From contig NZ_QWGR01000005.1 of NCBI RefSeq assembly GCF_003576475.1, positions 62,001 to 126,000 of the forward strand: DNA of 64,000 bases. The letters run 5' to 3'. A program made the position numbers and the translations under genes. This document shows positions 42,117-50,797 of this stretch, piece after piece. This DNA comes from Maribellus luteus. GTDB lineage: Bacteria > Bacteroidota > Bacteroidia > Bacteroidales > Prolixibacteraceae. The notes below the pieces were generated by a model that did no database searches, was not told the origin of the DNA, and worked only from the letters and a program-made list of their open reading frames with translations. Each line of letters starts with the position of its first letter. The stretch's first letter is position 1.

Positions 42117-44621
42117 TTATTTCTCGAGCATCTTAATAAAATATCCGCCAACCACCGAGCGAGCCTGAAAACCAACCTGTGTTGCTGTAGGTGTTTCGTA
42201 CCAGTCGGACATTGGCACACGGTCAGGCGTTTCGGTTACAAATCCATACAGCGGATCGATAAACATTTGAAACGTTTCGTTATCATTTGCTAAAGTGGCT
42301 GTCCAAACAACCCAGTCTGATTTTGTATATGTTCTGCGGTTGTCGAGCGGCAAGCCGTATTTGTTTTGTTTGGTCAGGTAGTAGGCAATTTCGGTTTGCG
42401 CTACTTCCGGAGGAAAAATACCCAGGTTGAGCAGTTTGTCCCAAACCAGGTTGTATTTCTGACTCCAGGTTCCGGGCTGGTCAAAAGTAAGGCGGTAGTG
42501 ATCGCCGTCATCCGCCATTTTCATCCACTCCTGTGCCATACTTTTTGCTTCTGAAGTGTATTTTTCTGCTACGTCAGTTTTGCCCAGCATTTCGGCCAAT
42601 TTTCCGTACCCGGCAATTCCCATAATGGCTTTTGTTGAAAGGTTTACATTATGTGCAAAATGCCCGGCAAAGTCGTCGGTACAAAGCTGGTTATCCGGAT
42701 CCAAACCGTTTTCAAGCAAATAATTGGCCCAGGTTGTCAGCACATCCCAGTGTTTGGCGGCATAATCGGCGTTTCCTTCCATGGCAGCAATTGCAGTGGT
42801 TAAAATCACCATGTTCCCACATTCTTCCACCGGCATGTCGCCCCCGTAAGTCTGTCCGTTGGCAATGGGGTAGGTACCCACATCGTGCGCGGCAAACGGT
42901 TTCGCCCATTTTCCACTTTCCGAATAATAGAAAATCGGATTGAGCATGCCTTTCAGCAGTTCCGGATTGTATTTCAGAAACAAAGGAGCCGATGGATAAG
43001 TAACGTCCACCGTACCAATGGATCCGTTGCTAAAGTTTTCTTTTGAAAGAAAAAGCGTGTTGCCTTCGGTGTCTTTCACAAGTTTGTGCGCAGCAATCGA
43101 CTGGCGGTAAGCCAGCAAGCACAAACGTGCATATTTTTCGCCACCGGCCGCTAAAGCCTCTTCATAAATTTTTGCATCGGCCGCATCGCAGCGTGCCATA
43201 ATGTTTTCGTAGTCTTTGGCCGCTGCCGTCAGCGCCTCGTCAATTGTCACCTGGCCATCTTTTGTCCACCAGGCCTTCAGGTTCTTTTCGAAATACTGAA
43301 TCGATTCAATATCGTCGTAAGCCAGCATTACGTAACCGCTTGCCGGTTTATCCGAAACTTTTCCAACAGCATCGGTACACGCCAGTACCGGCATTGAGTT
43401 CGACATAACTGCTGTCATTTTATCCAACCGGCTATTTATTTTACCACCTTCTGCAAACGATTTCTTCATATCCACAAAATCGCCGATTGCAATTGTTTTA
43501 TTGGCTGCCCCGGGTGTTGCCAGGTAGAAATAACCCCAGTCGATGCGCACGTTGTCGCCTTTCTTTTGCAAAATGGGTTGTTCGATAGTTCCGGTTTTTG
43601 CCACGCTAAGGTTTGCAATTTTGCCGGTGGTTACTTCCACTTCCTGGTTCAATTCGTTTACTGCCCATTCGGGAGTCGTCTCAAAGTAAACTTCCACATC
43701 GTGCGCTTGTCCGTCGTTTGAAACCACCTGGTAATTGATGTAATTTACCGGACGCGAAAGCAGGTCCAGGTCATCCATCAATAAAGGAGAAACAAACTCC
43801 ACCTTCAAATCGACCGGGCCGCAGGTAAAATCATATTTGGTTTGAGTGGCGGTCATCTTCACACTGTTTTGAACCGCAGTTTGCGCAAAAACAGGCTTTT
43901 CGTCGCTTTCTCTGAAAATGCCAAAATCAACATAAGCCAAACCACCGCGGTCCCAGCAATGCGCGGCAATGGTATTTTTCCCGTCGGCATTCAACAAACT
44001 TTTGTCGAGTTTTAACACCACATTGCTTTTGGCGCGGTTCCCGGTATTGATGATTTCGGTTCCGTTCAGGTACAACTCAAAATCGTCGTCGTGCGAATAG
44101 ATCAGGTACAATTCGCTATCGCTGCTGATTGCCGGCAAAGTAAACTCGCGGCGCACCCAAATATGCGGACTTGTCCACGAGGTGCTTGTCTCGCCGGAGT
44201 TAGGCGTACCAAAAGCAGCCTTTCCACTTGTCCACGAGGCATCGTTAAAACCTGGTTTTTCCCAGCCTGAAGCAGGCTCTTTGGTCACATATTTACCTTC
44301 CCAGGCTTCGTATTTGGCGCTTGGCAGCACCGGTTGAAGCGGAATTTCTTCTTTCCCCAGGAAACGATACGTTTGCCCGTCCACACGGATGGCGCCGATC
44401 AGCGAATGGTTTTTACCCGTCCAGTGTTTTACCGGCGTATCATATAAATTATCGGAAGTTGACCACGCGCTGGTATAGGGATCGATCGTAATCAGCGGGT
44501 AAGCAGGAGCTCTGAAACTTTCTCCCTGTTCAACCGTTACAGATGTCGCAGCAGACTGACAACTTTGCAACAGTACTCCTGTCAGTATAAAAGCAATACA
44601 ATAGAAAAATATTCTGTTCAT
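42117..44621 (-). CDS. DUF4965/DUF5127/DUF1793 (glutaminase-like) lipoprotein with inserted jelly-roll domain
   Basis: This 834-residue protein starts at the ATG on 44621 with a lipoprotein signal (FILTGVLLQSC, lipidated Cys21). The order is: a short DUF4964 segment (about 35-92, RAPAYPLITIDPYTSAWST), an inserted galactose-binding/GH2-like jelly roll (about 105-238, WVRREFTLPAISSDSELYL ... LYLNGTEIINTG), DUF5127, then DUF4965 and DUF1793 forming an (alpha/alpha)6-type barrel (TVDVTYPSAPLFLKYNPELL, HDVGTYPIANGQTYGGDMP, MPVEECGNMVILTTAI, DWVVWTATLAND). The family is named after fungal glutaminase A, but it is frequent in Bacteroidota glycan loci, where a glycoside-hydrolase role is likely. The jelly-roll insertion supports carbohydrate binding. 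It is a single gene bounded by hairpins on both sides. Confidence 0.85.
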   Translation of the reverse strand: MNRIFFYCIAFILTGVLLQSCQSAATSVTVEQGESFRAPAYPLITIDPYTSAWSTSDNLYDTPVKHWTGKNHSLIGAIRVDGQTYRFLGKEEIPLQPVLPSAKYEAWEGKYVTKEPASGWEKPGFNDASWTSGKAAFGTPNSGETSTSWTSPHIWVRREFTLPAISSDSELYLIYSHDDDFELYLNGTEIINTGNRAKSNVVLKLDKSLLNADGKNTIAAHCWDRGGLAYVDFGIFRESDEKPVFAQTAVQNSVKMTATQTKYDFTCGPVDLKVEFVSPLLMDDLDLLSRPVNYINYQVVSNDGQAHDVEVYFETTPEWAVNELNQEVEVTTGKIANLSVAKTGTIEQPILQKKGDNVRIDWGYFYLATPGAANKTIAIGDFVDMKKSFAEGGKINSRLDKMTAVMSNSMPVLACTDAVGKVSDKPASGYVMLAYDDIESIQYFEKNLKAWWTKDGQVTIDEALTAAAKDYENIMARCDAADAKIYEEALAAGGEKYARLCLLAYRQSIAAHKLVKDTEGNTLFLSKENFSNGSIGTVDVTYPSAPLFLKYNPELLKGMLNPIFYYSESGKWAKPFAAHDVGTYPIANGQTYGGDMPVEECGNMVILTTAIAAMEGNADYAAKHWDVLTTWANYLLENGLDPDNQLCTDDFAGHFAHNVNLSTKAIMGIAGYGKLAEMLGKTDVAEKYTSEAKSMAQEWMKMADDGDHYRLTFDQPGTWSQKYNLVWDKLLNLGIFPPEVAQTEIAYYLTKQNKYGLPLDNRRTYTKSDWVVWTATLANDNETFQMFIDPLYGFVTETPDRVPMSDWYETPTATQVGFQARSVVGGYFIKMLEK

Positions 44622-45058
44622 TTTAATTAAAAGATTTTTTGAAACAGATTCGGCTCTTCCGCCAGAGTTGGTTATGCTCATTAAATAAATTAGCTGGCCG
44701 AATCGTCTCATCATTATTTATCAGATTTTGTTGGTCGTATTTTGGTTAAAAAAGCAAATCAGTTTTTACTTTTCCGACTTATTCAGTCTCTGTTCTCCGG
44801 GCTAAATCCATGGCTTTACACAGCCAGGCATCCACCGGGGAGAATTGTTGATATAGGTTAAAATATTCATCTCGCAGGTAAATCAAACCGTTATTGCCGG
44901 TTCCTGCGTTTAACATTTCTCAAACTTACAATAATGTTCCTAAAATGCTTCGGAGCAATCATGCATTTCGCTCCGAACTCATTTCAGACAATTGTCCGGA
45001 GCCAGTCTCTCTCCTTTTATGGCATACATTAAAAAAGACCGACTCCGGTTTTTTTATT
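44622..45058. other. 437-base gap upstream of the DUF4965 gene
   Basis: No gene is credible. The gap holds the terminator of the EEP gene (45031-45055) and a hairpin TTCGGAGC (44949-44956) / GCTCCGAA (44970-44977). It also holds a further partial inverted match CCGGAG (44996-45001) / CTCCGG (45043-45048) that could compete with the terminator stem. The DUF4965 promoter should lie here; I see no clear -7/-33 pair. Confidence 0.5.
45031..45055. terminator. Terminator behind the EEP-family gene
   Basis: ACCG (45038-45041) and CGGT (45046-45049) close a 4-base loop. The stem is extended by the A6 tract (45031-45036) pairing with the T-run to 45055, so the hairpin works in both directions. It starts four bases after the stop of the EEP gene on the - strand and separates module 3 from module 2. 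Confidence 0.7.
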
Positions 45059-45979
45059 CTATTTATCAAAACTCAAGACTACTTTCACCGGATAATGATC
45101 GGAAGGCGTCCGTGCCTCGTATTTCCTCAGCGAAACCTCCTGCGGAAAATTTCCTGACTTTTCCGACTTACTCTCAGCAATTTCAGTTCTGTAGGTATCG
45201 GTTAAAACGCCGTAACGTTCTACTCCAAAACCGGGGCTGACAAACACATGGTCAATCCGGCTGCCGGTAAACATATCGGGTTTAAAGTTATTGAAGGTAC
45301 CGTTTAAGGCATACCTCACTTTGGCAGCTTCATAGGCATCGTTCAGCAAGTCCGATCCTGCCAGCACCGCGTAGTTCGGGCTGTGCTGATCCACATTGAA
45401 ATCACCGGTCAGAATCACCGGCTTGTCGCCGCACATTTCGGTGATTTTCTTCAAAACCAGTTTCGCGCTGTTTTTTCGGGCTTCCACTCCAATGTGGTCC
45501 ATGTGCAGGTTGAAAAAGTAAAACTCAAACCCGTTTTCGCGGTCTTTGAATTTTACCCAGGTACAAATCCGTGGCAAAGCTGCATCCCATCCTTTGTTGG
45601 GGCGATCGGTGATTTCCGACAACCAGAAATTCCCGGATTCGAGCACTTTAAACTTGTCTTTCTGATAAAAAACCGGGGCATACTCGCCTTTGGTTTTACC
45701 ATCGTCGCGGCCAACACCCACATAGTCATAGCCGGGGAGACCGGCAAGCATATCGAGTAACTGGTCGTGCAATACTTCCTGCGCTCCGAAAATCTCGAAA
45801 TCGTTAAAGCGGATTAAGTCGCAAATTACCGGGCAACGCTGTTTCCAACCGTTTCCTTTTACCGAGTCGGAAGCATTGTGGTACCGGATGTTAAAAGACG
45901 CAACGGTCAGTTCTTCGGCCTTTACTTGCTGAGCACCGACCATAAAAAGCACTAAAAGCGCCCACAGGATCTGTTTCAT
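45059..45979 (-). CDS. Secreted endonuclease/exonuclease/phosphatase (EEP) family protein
   Basis: This 306-residue protein has a signal peptide (ILWALLVLFMVGAQQVKA). The EEP catalytic framework is complete: N in ASFNIRYHN, E in FGAQEVLHD, LHMDHIG, D-x-N in LTGDFNVD, and the final SDHYPV. The family hydrolyses phosphodiesters in nucleic acids, inositol phosphates or sphingomyelin using Mg2+. Secreted members are common next to GH92 genes in Bacteroidota mannan loci, so a phosphodiester in the glycan (for example mannose-phosphate) is a plausible substrate; that is inference. It lies 57 bases behind the GH92 gene and ends at a strong terminator. Confidence 0.9.
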   Translation of the reverse strand: MKQILWALLVLFMVGAQQVKAEELTVASFNIRYHNASDSVKGNGWKQRCPVICDLIRFNDFEIFGAQEVLHDQLLDMLAGLPGYDYVGVGRDDGKTKGEYAPVFYQKDKFKVLESGNFWLSEITDRPNKGWDAALPRICTWVKFKDRENGFEFYFFNLHMDHIGVEARKNSAKLVLKKITEMCGDKPVILTGDFNVDQHSPNYAVLAGSDLLNDAYEAAKVRYALNGTFNNFKPDMFTGSRIDHVFVSPGFGVERYGVLTDTYRTEIAESKSEKSGNFPQEVSLRKYEARTPSDHYPVKVVLSFDK

Positions 45980-46036
45980 GTTGTTAAAATTATTATTTGA
46001 ACTATTCTCCCTAAAGTTCGTAATAATTACCTACGA

Positions 46037-48319
46037 TTACTCTTCGCTGGAAAAAGAATACGGAAAATCTTTTTCGTCCACTCCCCTGTTTTTGTTCGGA
46101 ACCGGGCTCATTTTGAAGTTGATTTTCGCTCCTTTCATCAGATCTTCATGCCTCAGGTAGTTTTTGGTGTACTTTTTACCATTCAGCTTCATTTCAGAAA
46201 TGTAGCGGTTTTCTTTTTCGTTTTTGTCCGCTTTAATGCTGACCTCTTTTCCGTTTTCCAGTTCGATTGTTACTGATTTGAACAACGGAGAACCCAGTAT
46301 GTACTCATCGCTTCCCGGGCAAACCGGGTAAAATCCAAGTGATGAAAAAACGTACCAGGCAGAGGTTTGTCCGTTATCTTCGTCGCCGCAATATCCGTCG
46401 GGAGTGGCCGCATACAGCTTGTCCATTATTTCGCGGGCCCAGTACTGTCCTTTCCAGGGTTCGCCAGCGTAATTATACAGGTAAACCATGTGCTGGATGG
46501 GCTGGTTTCCGTGGGCGTACTGCCCCATGTCCATTACCTGCATTTCGCGCATTTCATGAATCATACCGCGGCTTTTCATACCTTCCGATCCCGGAATAAT
46601 AAAAACAGAATCGAGCATGTTCACAAACTCTTTTTTCCCGCCCATCAGGTTCATCAATCCCTTCGGATCGTGAAACACCGACCACGAGTAATGCCAGCTG
46701 TTGCCTTCAGTAAAGTCGCGGCTCCAGTCGGTGGGCTCAAATGAACCGGAAAAAGTTCCGTCAGTAGCCCTTCCGGCCATCAGTTTATTTTTCGGGTTGT
46801 ACAGGTTTTTGTAGTTCATGGCGCGCTGTGCATAAATCCCGATTTCACTTTCGGGTTTGTTCAGCGCTTTTCCCAGTTGGAAAATCGTCCAGTCGTTGTA
46901 GGCATACTCCAGCGTACGGGCTACGTTTTGATCAATGCCTGCATCGTTCGGAATGTAACCATATTGGTTGTATTGCTGGTAACCGGTCCTTCCGGTAGCC
47001 CTTACTTTCGGATGCACGCTGTTGGCACCGTGTTTCAAAGCCTCCCAAAGGGTTTCAATATCGTAGCCCCGCAAACCTTTCACGTAAGCATCGGCCACCA
47101 CCGACGCTGAGTTGTTCCCCACCATAATGTCGCGGTGCCCCGGGCTGGCCCATTCCGGCAGGAAACCGCTTTCCTTGTAGGCGTTCACCAGGCCTTCCTG
47201 CATTTTCTGGTTTTCAGAAGGATACACCAAATTCAGGAAAGGAAACAAACTGCGGAAAGTATCCCAGAAACCGGTGTCGGTGAACATATAACCCGGCAGC
47301 ACTTTCCCGTTGTAGGGGCTGTAATGCATTACGTTTCCGCTGGCATCGATCTCCGAAAGGTTCCGTGGGAACAAAACCGTGCGGTACAGGTTGGAATAAA
47401 AAGTACGCAGGTTATCGATGTTATCGTCTTCCACTTTAATTTTCCCCAACACCTCGTTCCAGCGGGCTTTTCCTTTAGCGGCAATTTCGTCCAGACCATC
47501 GTTACCCAGTTCTTTCAAATTCAGCATGGCCTGCTCTTCGCTGATAAAAGAAGAGGCAACCCGCGCATTTACCTGCTCGTTGTTTGAAGTTGCAAAACCA
47601 ATAATGGCACCGGCGTGGTTTCCTTCAAACTCTTTTTCGCCTTTGGAAATTTCACCGTCTCTTACGGCGGCATAATAGGTAAAAGACTTGTCGAATACAA
47701 TAACGAAATAGTTCCTGAAATTATCGGGCACACCGCCACTGTTGCGGGTTGTGTAGCCAACAATTTTATTTTCTTCTGGAATAATTTTTACGTACGAACC
47801 GCGGTCGAAAGCATCGGCCACTACAAAAGAGTTTTTGCTGTCGGGGAAGGTAAAACGGAACATGGCAGCACGTTCGGTGGGTGCAATTTCGGTTGTTACA
47901 TCCACATCGGCCAGGTAAACGCTGTAGTAGTAAGGTTTCGCAACCTCTGCTTTGTGCGAAAACCAGCTGGCACGCTCGTCTTCGTTAAAAACAGCTTCGC
48001 CGGTAAGCGGCATAATCGAAAACTGACCGTAGTCGTTCATCCACGGGCTGGGCTGATGTGTTTGCTTGAATCCCCTGATTTTATCGTCGGTGTATTTATA
48101 CATCCACCCGTCGCCCATTTTCCCGGTCTGAGGCGACCAGAAATTCATTCCCCAGGGCAAAGCCGTTGCCGGGTATGTGTTTCCGGTTGAAAGTTCGTAT
48201 TTAGAATTAGTTCCCACCAGCGTACTCACATAGCTAACAGGATCAAACGTTTGTGCGCTTAGTTTCAGCAAAAAACTGAAAAAAAGCAATGCACCTAAAA
48301 ATCCAATTTTTTTAACCAT
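46037..48319 (-). CDS. GH92 alpha-mannosidase (second, canonical copy)
   Basis: This 760-residue protein has a signal peptide (GFLGALLFFSFLLKLSAQ). It has an N-terminal beta-sandwich (VSTLVGTNSKYELSTGNTYP, MNFWSPQTGKMGDGWMYKY) and an (alpha/alpha)6 domain (FWDTFRSLFPFLNLVYP, LPEWASPGHRDIMVGNNSA in part, AHGNQPIQHMVYLYNYAG, GDEDNGQTSAWYVFSSLGFYPV). The acidic motif DEDNGQ is near canonical, unlike the module 1 GH92. The strong WSPQTGKMGDGW signature is typical of the alpha-1,2/alpha-1,3-type members, though linkage is not proven. A basic/acidic tail (KNRGVDEKDFPYSFSSEE) follows the last beta-strand. It is probably periplasmic, acting on side-chain mannose released by GH76. Confidence 0.94.
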   Translation of the reverse strand: MVKKIGFLGALLFFSFLLKLSAQTFDPVSYVSTLVGTNSKYELSTGNTYPATALPWGMNFWSPQTGKMGDGWMYKYTDDKIRGFKQTHQPSPWMNDYGQFSIMPLTGEAVFNEDERASWFSHKAEVAKPYYYSVYLADVDVTTEIAPTERAAMFRFTFPDSKNSFVVADAFDRGSYVKIIPEENKIVGYTTRNSGGVPDNFRNYFVIVFDKSFTYYAAVRDGEISKGEKEFEGNHAGAIIGFATSNNEQVNARVASSFISEEQAMLNLKELGNDGLDEIAAKGKARWNEVLGKIKVEDDNIDNLRTFYSNLYRTVLFPRNLSEIDASGNVMHYSPYNGKVLPGYMFTDTGFWDTFRSLFPFLNLVYPSENQKMQEGLVNAYKESGFLPEWASPGHRDIMVGNNSASVVADAYVKGLRGYDIETLWEALKHGANSVHPKVRATGRTGYQQYNQYGYIPNDAGIDQNVARTLEYAYNDWTIFQLGKALNKPESEIGIYAQRAMNYKNLYNPKNKLMAGRATDGTFSGSFEPTDWSRDFTEGNSWHYSWSVFHDPKGLMNLMGGKKEFVNMLDSVFIIPGSEGMKSRGMIHEMREMQVMDMGQYAHGNQPIQHMVYLYNYAGEPWKGQYWAREIMDKLYAATPDGYCGDEDNGQTSAWYVFSSLGFYPVCPGSDEYILGSPLFKSVTIELENGKEVSIKADKNEKENRYISEMKLNGKKYTKNYLRHEDLMKGAKINFKMSPVPNKNRGVDEKDFPYSFSSEE

Positions 48320-48377
48320 CCTTCTTTCCTCTATTTATTTTGATAATTTACATCGATTCACTGTACAAACAGCCGGT

Positions 48378-50579
48378 TTACCAACTCAGTTTTACCCGCA
48401 CTCCGTCCGGATTGTTTTCAAAACGCAGGAAGCAGGTTTTGCTTTCCCCGTCCCATGACATGTCAGCTTCCAGCGGATTCCCGGCTGCATCGGTCACTTC
48501 TGTCTTTTTCACTTCTTTGGGCAAGAGCACCCGCATAACATTCGTCGTATTCAAGGGGCTTTTTGCCACAAAAGAATATTCGTTTCGCGATCTGTTTTCG
48601 TCGTAAACTCTGGCGGCTGTGGCCAAAACCTGTGGCGTTTCCGGATTTTCAACATTCCCGATATTGAACAGGAAAGCCTGTTCGCCCGGGTTTATCTGCT
48701 TTTCGTCCAGCACCGGAATTTCGGGATCAAACAAATCAATCAGCTTTCCTTTGATTGAATACGGAGTTTTCTCCGGGTTTTCATCCACTACTGCAACCAG
48801 TTCGTAAGGCCCCCTGGTAAGCGCGAACGAATTTTTAAATTCAAGTTCGCTTCCCGTTTCCTTCTGGTACAATGCGTTTACAGTGTTTACAAATACGTTG
48901 TCGTTGTTTTCCTCCAGCACAAATTCTTTTGGATCGTTGCGGAGAATGCACACCTTTCCTTTGCCGTATTCAAATTCGCCGGCCACAAAAGGTGCTTTCA
49001 ACCCCATTTTCAGAAACAAATCTTCGGACGGAGCGCTGAAGTTATTTCCATTGGTATTCCACCACTCCTGAACACTTTGAAAAGCATCCTGATCGCGCCC
49101 ACAATACATTAGCACACCACCGTTTTTCACCCATTCGGCAATGTGATCGTGTGCCGACTGATCCATCGGTTTCATGTTTGAATACGACATGATCAGCACT
49201 TTCACATCTTTCCAGGTTTCGGGGAACGAAACGTTTTCGATGTGAACCGTTTTAACCGGAACACCCCTTTTTAGCAAAGGGAGCGCCTGTCCGTAAAAAT
49301 TTGAAAGCTGCGGGTCTTCGTATCCGTTGTGTGTCGGAAAACGCTGAAACATCAGCGAATTAGCCATCAACACGCCAATTCCCTGCGAACCGCTCACTTT
49401 GTTTTCCGACAAAGGCATGTTGTTCAGGGTATTGATCATCACCTGCATTTGCGTAGAGTAAAAACGCGGAATGCGCTCTTTCTCTTCGCTGTTGGCGCTG
49501 GTGCGGTAGTAGCCCTGGTAAATACGGTTGGGCCACGGCATAACTTCGTAATCAGCAATCATCGGATACAGAAGCTGTGCGGTAAAAGTAGCCTGGTAGT
49601 TCTTTTTATAGTCGGCCCAGTCGCGCGGCCAGTCTTCGATCGGGTCGGTCAGGAAAAACATTTTTCTGCCGGTTGGTTCGGTCATCGACTCCATGGAGCC
49701 ATACTCCAGAAAAGCGGTTTCAAATACGCGTTCTTTTGCCTTACCATTGAAATAATTGGGTTCGCGCGAGGTACCGGTCCAAACCTGGGCAATGTATCCA
49801 TCCACACAGGGCAATGCCGCCAAACTGGCTTCGGGACTTACAATCTGCCATTGCGAATAATTTACCAGCGAATGTGTGGGCACATAACAACGAACATTCA
49901 TGCCTTTGCTTTTCCCGTACTCTTTGGCATAGGTAAAACACTCGTTCAAAGCCCGGTAGTAAAGCTGGTATTTCAGTTTGTTCGACAAATAGGTGTTTTC
50001 AGCCGACTCGTGCTGCGGCCGCCAGTCGAAACCGTAATATTCTTTCCATTCGCGTTTAAAGGCATCGCTGTATCCCGAGCGTGCCCAAAACTCAGGTTCT
50101 TCCAAAAAGATAGCATCAATTCCGGCATCGATCACCCGCTTGATCACTTTCTCTTTCATGTATTTTATGAAGTTCATGGACGGAACAATGTACGGAACCA
50201 TGTGTCCGTGCCAAATGGTGTCGCCATGCTGGGTCACCTGCCCCTCATCGAGATGCCATTTGCCGTCCCATTCGCCGGTAAAATAATCCTGGTATTCTCC
50301 CCAGGCAATTCCGCTCATAAAATGCGTGGTGTATCCCCGGTCGCGCCACGACTGAACGCGTTCTTCGAAAGTCATGTTCCCCTTCTCGTGGTGGTCTTTT
50401 ACGCTGTAAACGATCGCTACATCTGCCCGCACATCAATAACGGGCTTCCAGGGATTGGAAGTTTGAAAAGCTGTTTTTTCCTTTGGCAGATCAGGTTGTT
50501 TCTCTTTTTTTGGCTGAGGCTGTGAACAAGCCTGTAAGATGAAAGCCAGCAAGAGACTAAATGTGATTGTTTTTTGCAT
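48378..50579 (-). CDS. Unclassified glycosidase-like lipoprotein (TIM barrel plus GATase-like domain)
   Basis: This 733-residue protein has a lipoprotein signal (LLAFILQACSQPQ, lipidated Cys18). Residues about 45-400 read like a GH-A-type TIM barrel (VAIVYSVKDHHEKGNMTFEERV, MSGIAWGEYQDYF, IDAIFLEEPEFWARSGY). Residues about 415-560 look like the class I glutamine-amidotransferase-like (trimerisation) domain of GH42 beta-galactosidases (GVPVKTVHIENV, LIMSYSNMKPMDQSAHDHI, WVKNGGVLMYCGRDQDAF). The last part is a beta-sandwich. I cannot place it in a named GH family. The Glu pair in FLEEPEF and the DGYIAQVWTG segment are candidate active-site parts. It lies between DUF3823 and GH92 in module 3, preceded by two hairpins, so it probably starts a separately tuned sub-operon. 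Confidence 0.7.
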   Translation of the reverse strand: MQKTITFSLLLAFILQACSQPQPKKEKQPDLPKEKTAFQTSNPWKPVIDVRADVAIVYSVKDHHEKGNMTFEERVQSWRDRGYTTHFMSGIAWGEYQDYFTGEWDGKWHLDEGQVTQHGDTIWHGHMVPYIVPSMNFIKYMKEKVIKRVIDAGIDAIFLEEPEFWARSGYSDAFKREWKEYYGFDWRPQHESAENTYLSNKLKYQLYYRALNECFTYAKEYGKSKGMNVRCYVPTHSLVNYSQWQIVSPEASLAALPCVDGYIAQVWTGTSREPNYFNGKAKERVFETAFLEYGSMESMTEPTGRKMFFLTDPIEDWPRDWADYKKNYQATFTAQLLYPMIADYEVMPWPNRIYQGYYRTSANSEEKERIPRFYSTQMQVMINTLNNMPLSENKVSGSQGIGVLMANSLMFQRFPTHNGYEDPQLSNFYGQALPLLKRGVPVKTVHIENVSFPETWKDVKVLIMSYSNMKPMDQSAHDHIAEWVKNGGVLMYCGRDQDAFQSVQEWWNTNGNNFSAPSEDLFLKMGLKAPFVAGEFEYGKGKVCILRNDPKEFVLEENNDNVFVNTVNALYQKETGSELEFKNSFALTRGPYELVAVVDENPEKTPYSIKGKLIDLFDPEIPVLDEKQINPGEQAFLFNIGNVENPETPQVLATAARVYDENRSRNEYSFVAKSPLNTTNVMRVLLPKEVKKTEVTDAAGNPLEADMSWDGESKTCFLRFENNPDGVRVKLSW

Positions 50580-50612
50580 TGGTTAAGGTATTTTTTGTTA
50601 CAAGAAGAAAAT

Positions 50613-50638
50613 CATCCCTACTAAGATAAGCAGGGATG
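50613..50638 (-). terminator. Hairpin in front of the glycosidase-like gene
   Basis: CATCCCT and AGGGATG form a 7-bp stem with a 12-base loop, followed on the - strand by ATTTTCTT. It is the second of two hairpins in the 218-base gap between the DUF3823 and glycosidase-like genes and lies 34 bases before the latter start. Confidence 0.5.
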
Positions 50639-50755
50639 ACCAATTCCAAATAAACGATGAATCGCCCAGCGTTTTTATCCACTCGGCTCTATTACAATTA
50701 AGTCCTCCGATTTCGCTATCAAACCAGATTTCTGTCCCATTTTTTTGAAGGTTTA

Positions 50756-50780
50756 AAGCCACCCCCAAAACCGGTGGCTT
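50756..50780 (-). terminator. Terminator-like hairpin behind DUF3823
   Basis: AAGCCACC (50756-50763) and GGTGGCTT (50773-50780) form a perfect 8-bp stem with a 9-base loop, 17 bases after the DUF3823 stop. On the - strand the stem is followed by TAAACCTTC and then a run of T at 50741-50746 (A on that strand), so it is only moderately terminator-like. It probably reduces read-through from susCD into the enzyme genes. Confidence 0.55.
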
Positions 50781-50797
50781 CAAACCATTATCAAAGC

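Noticed and set aside
49329-50525. 398-codon + strand frame inside the glycosidase-like gene
   Set aside because: Long, but fully antisense to a protein with signal peptide and domain motifs; no recognisable domain of its own.
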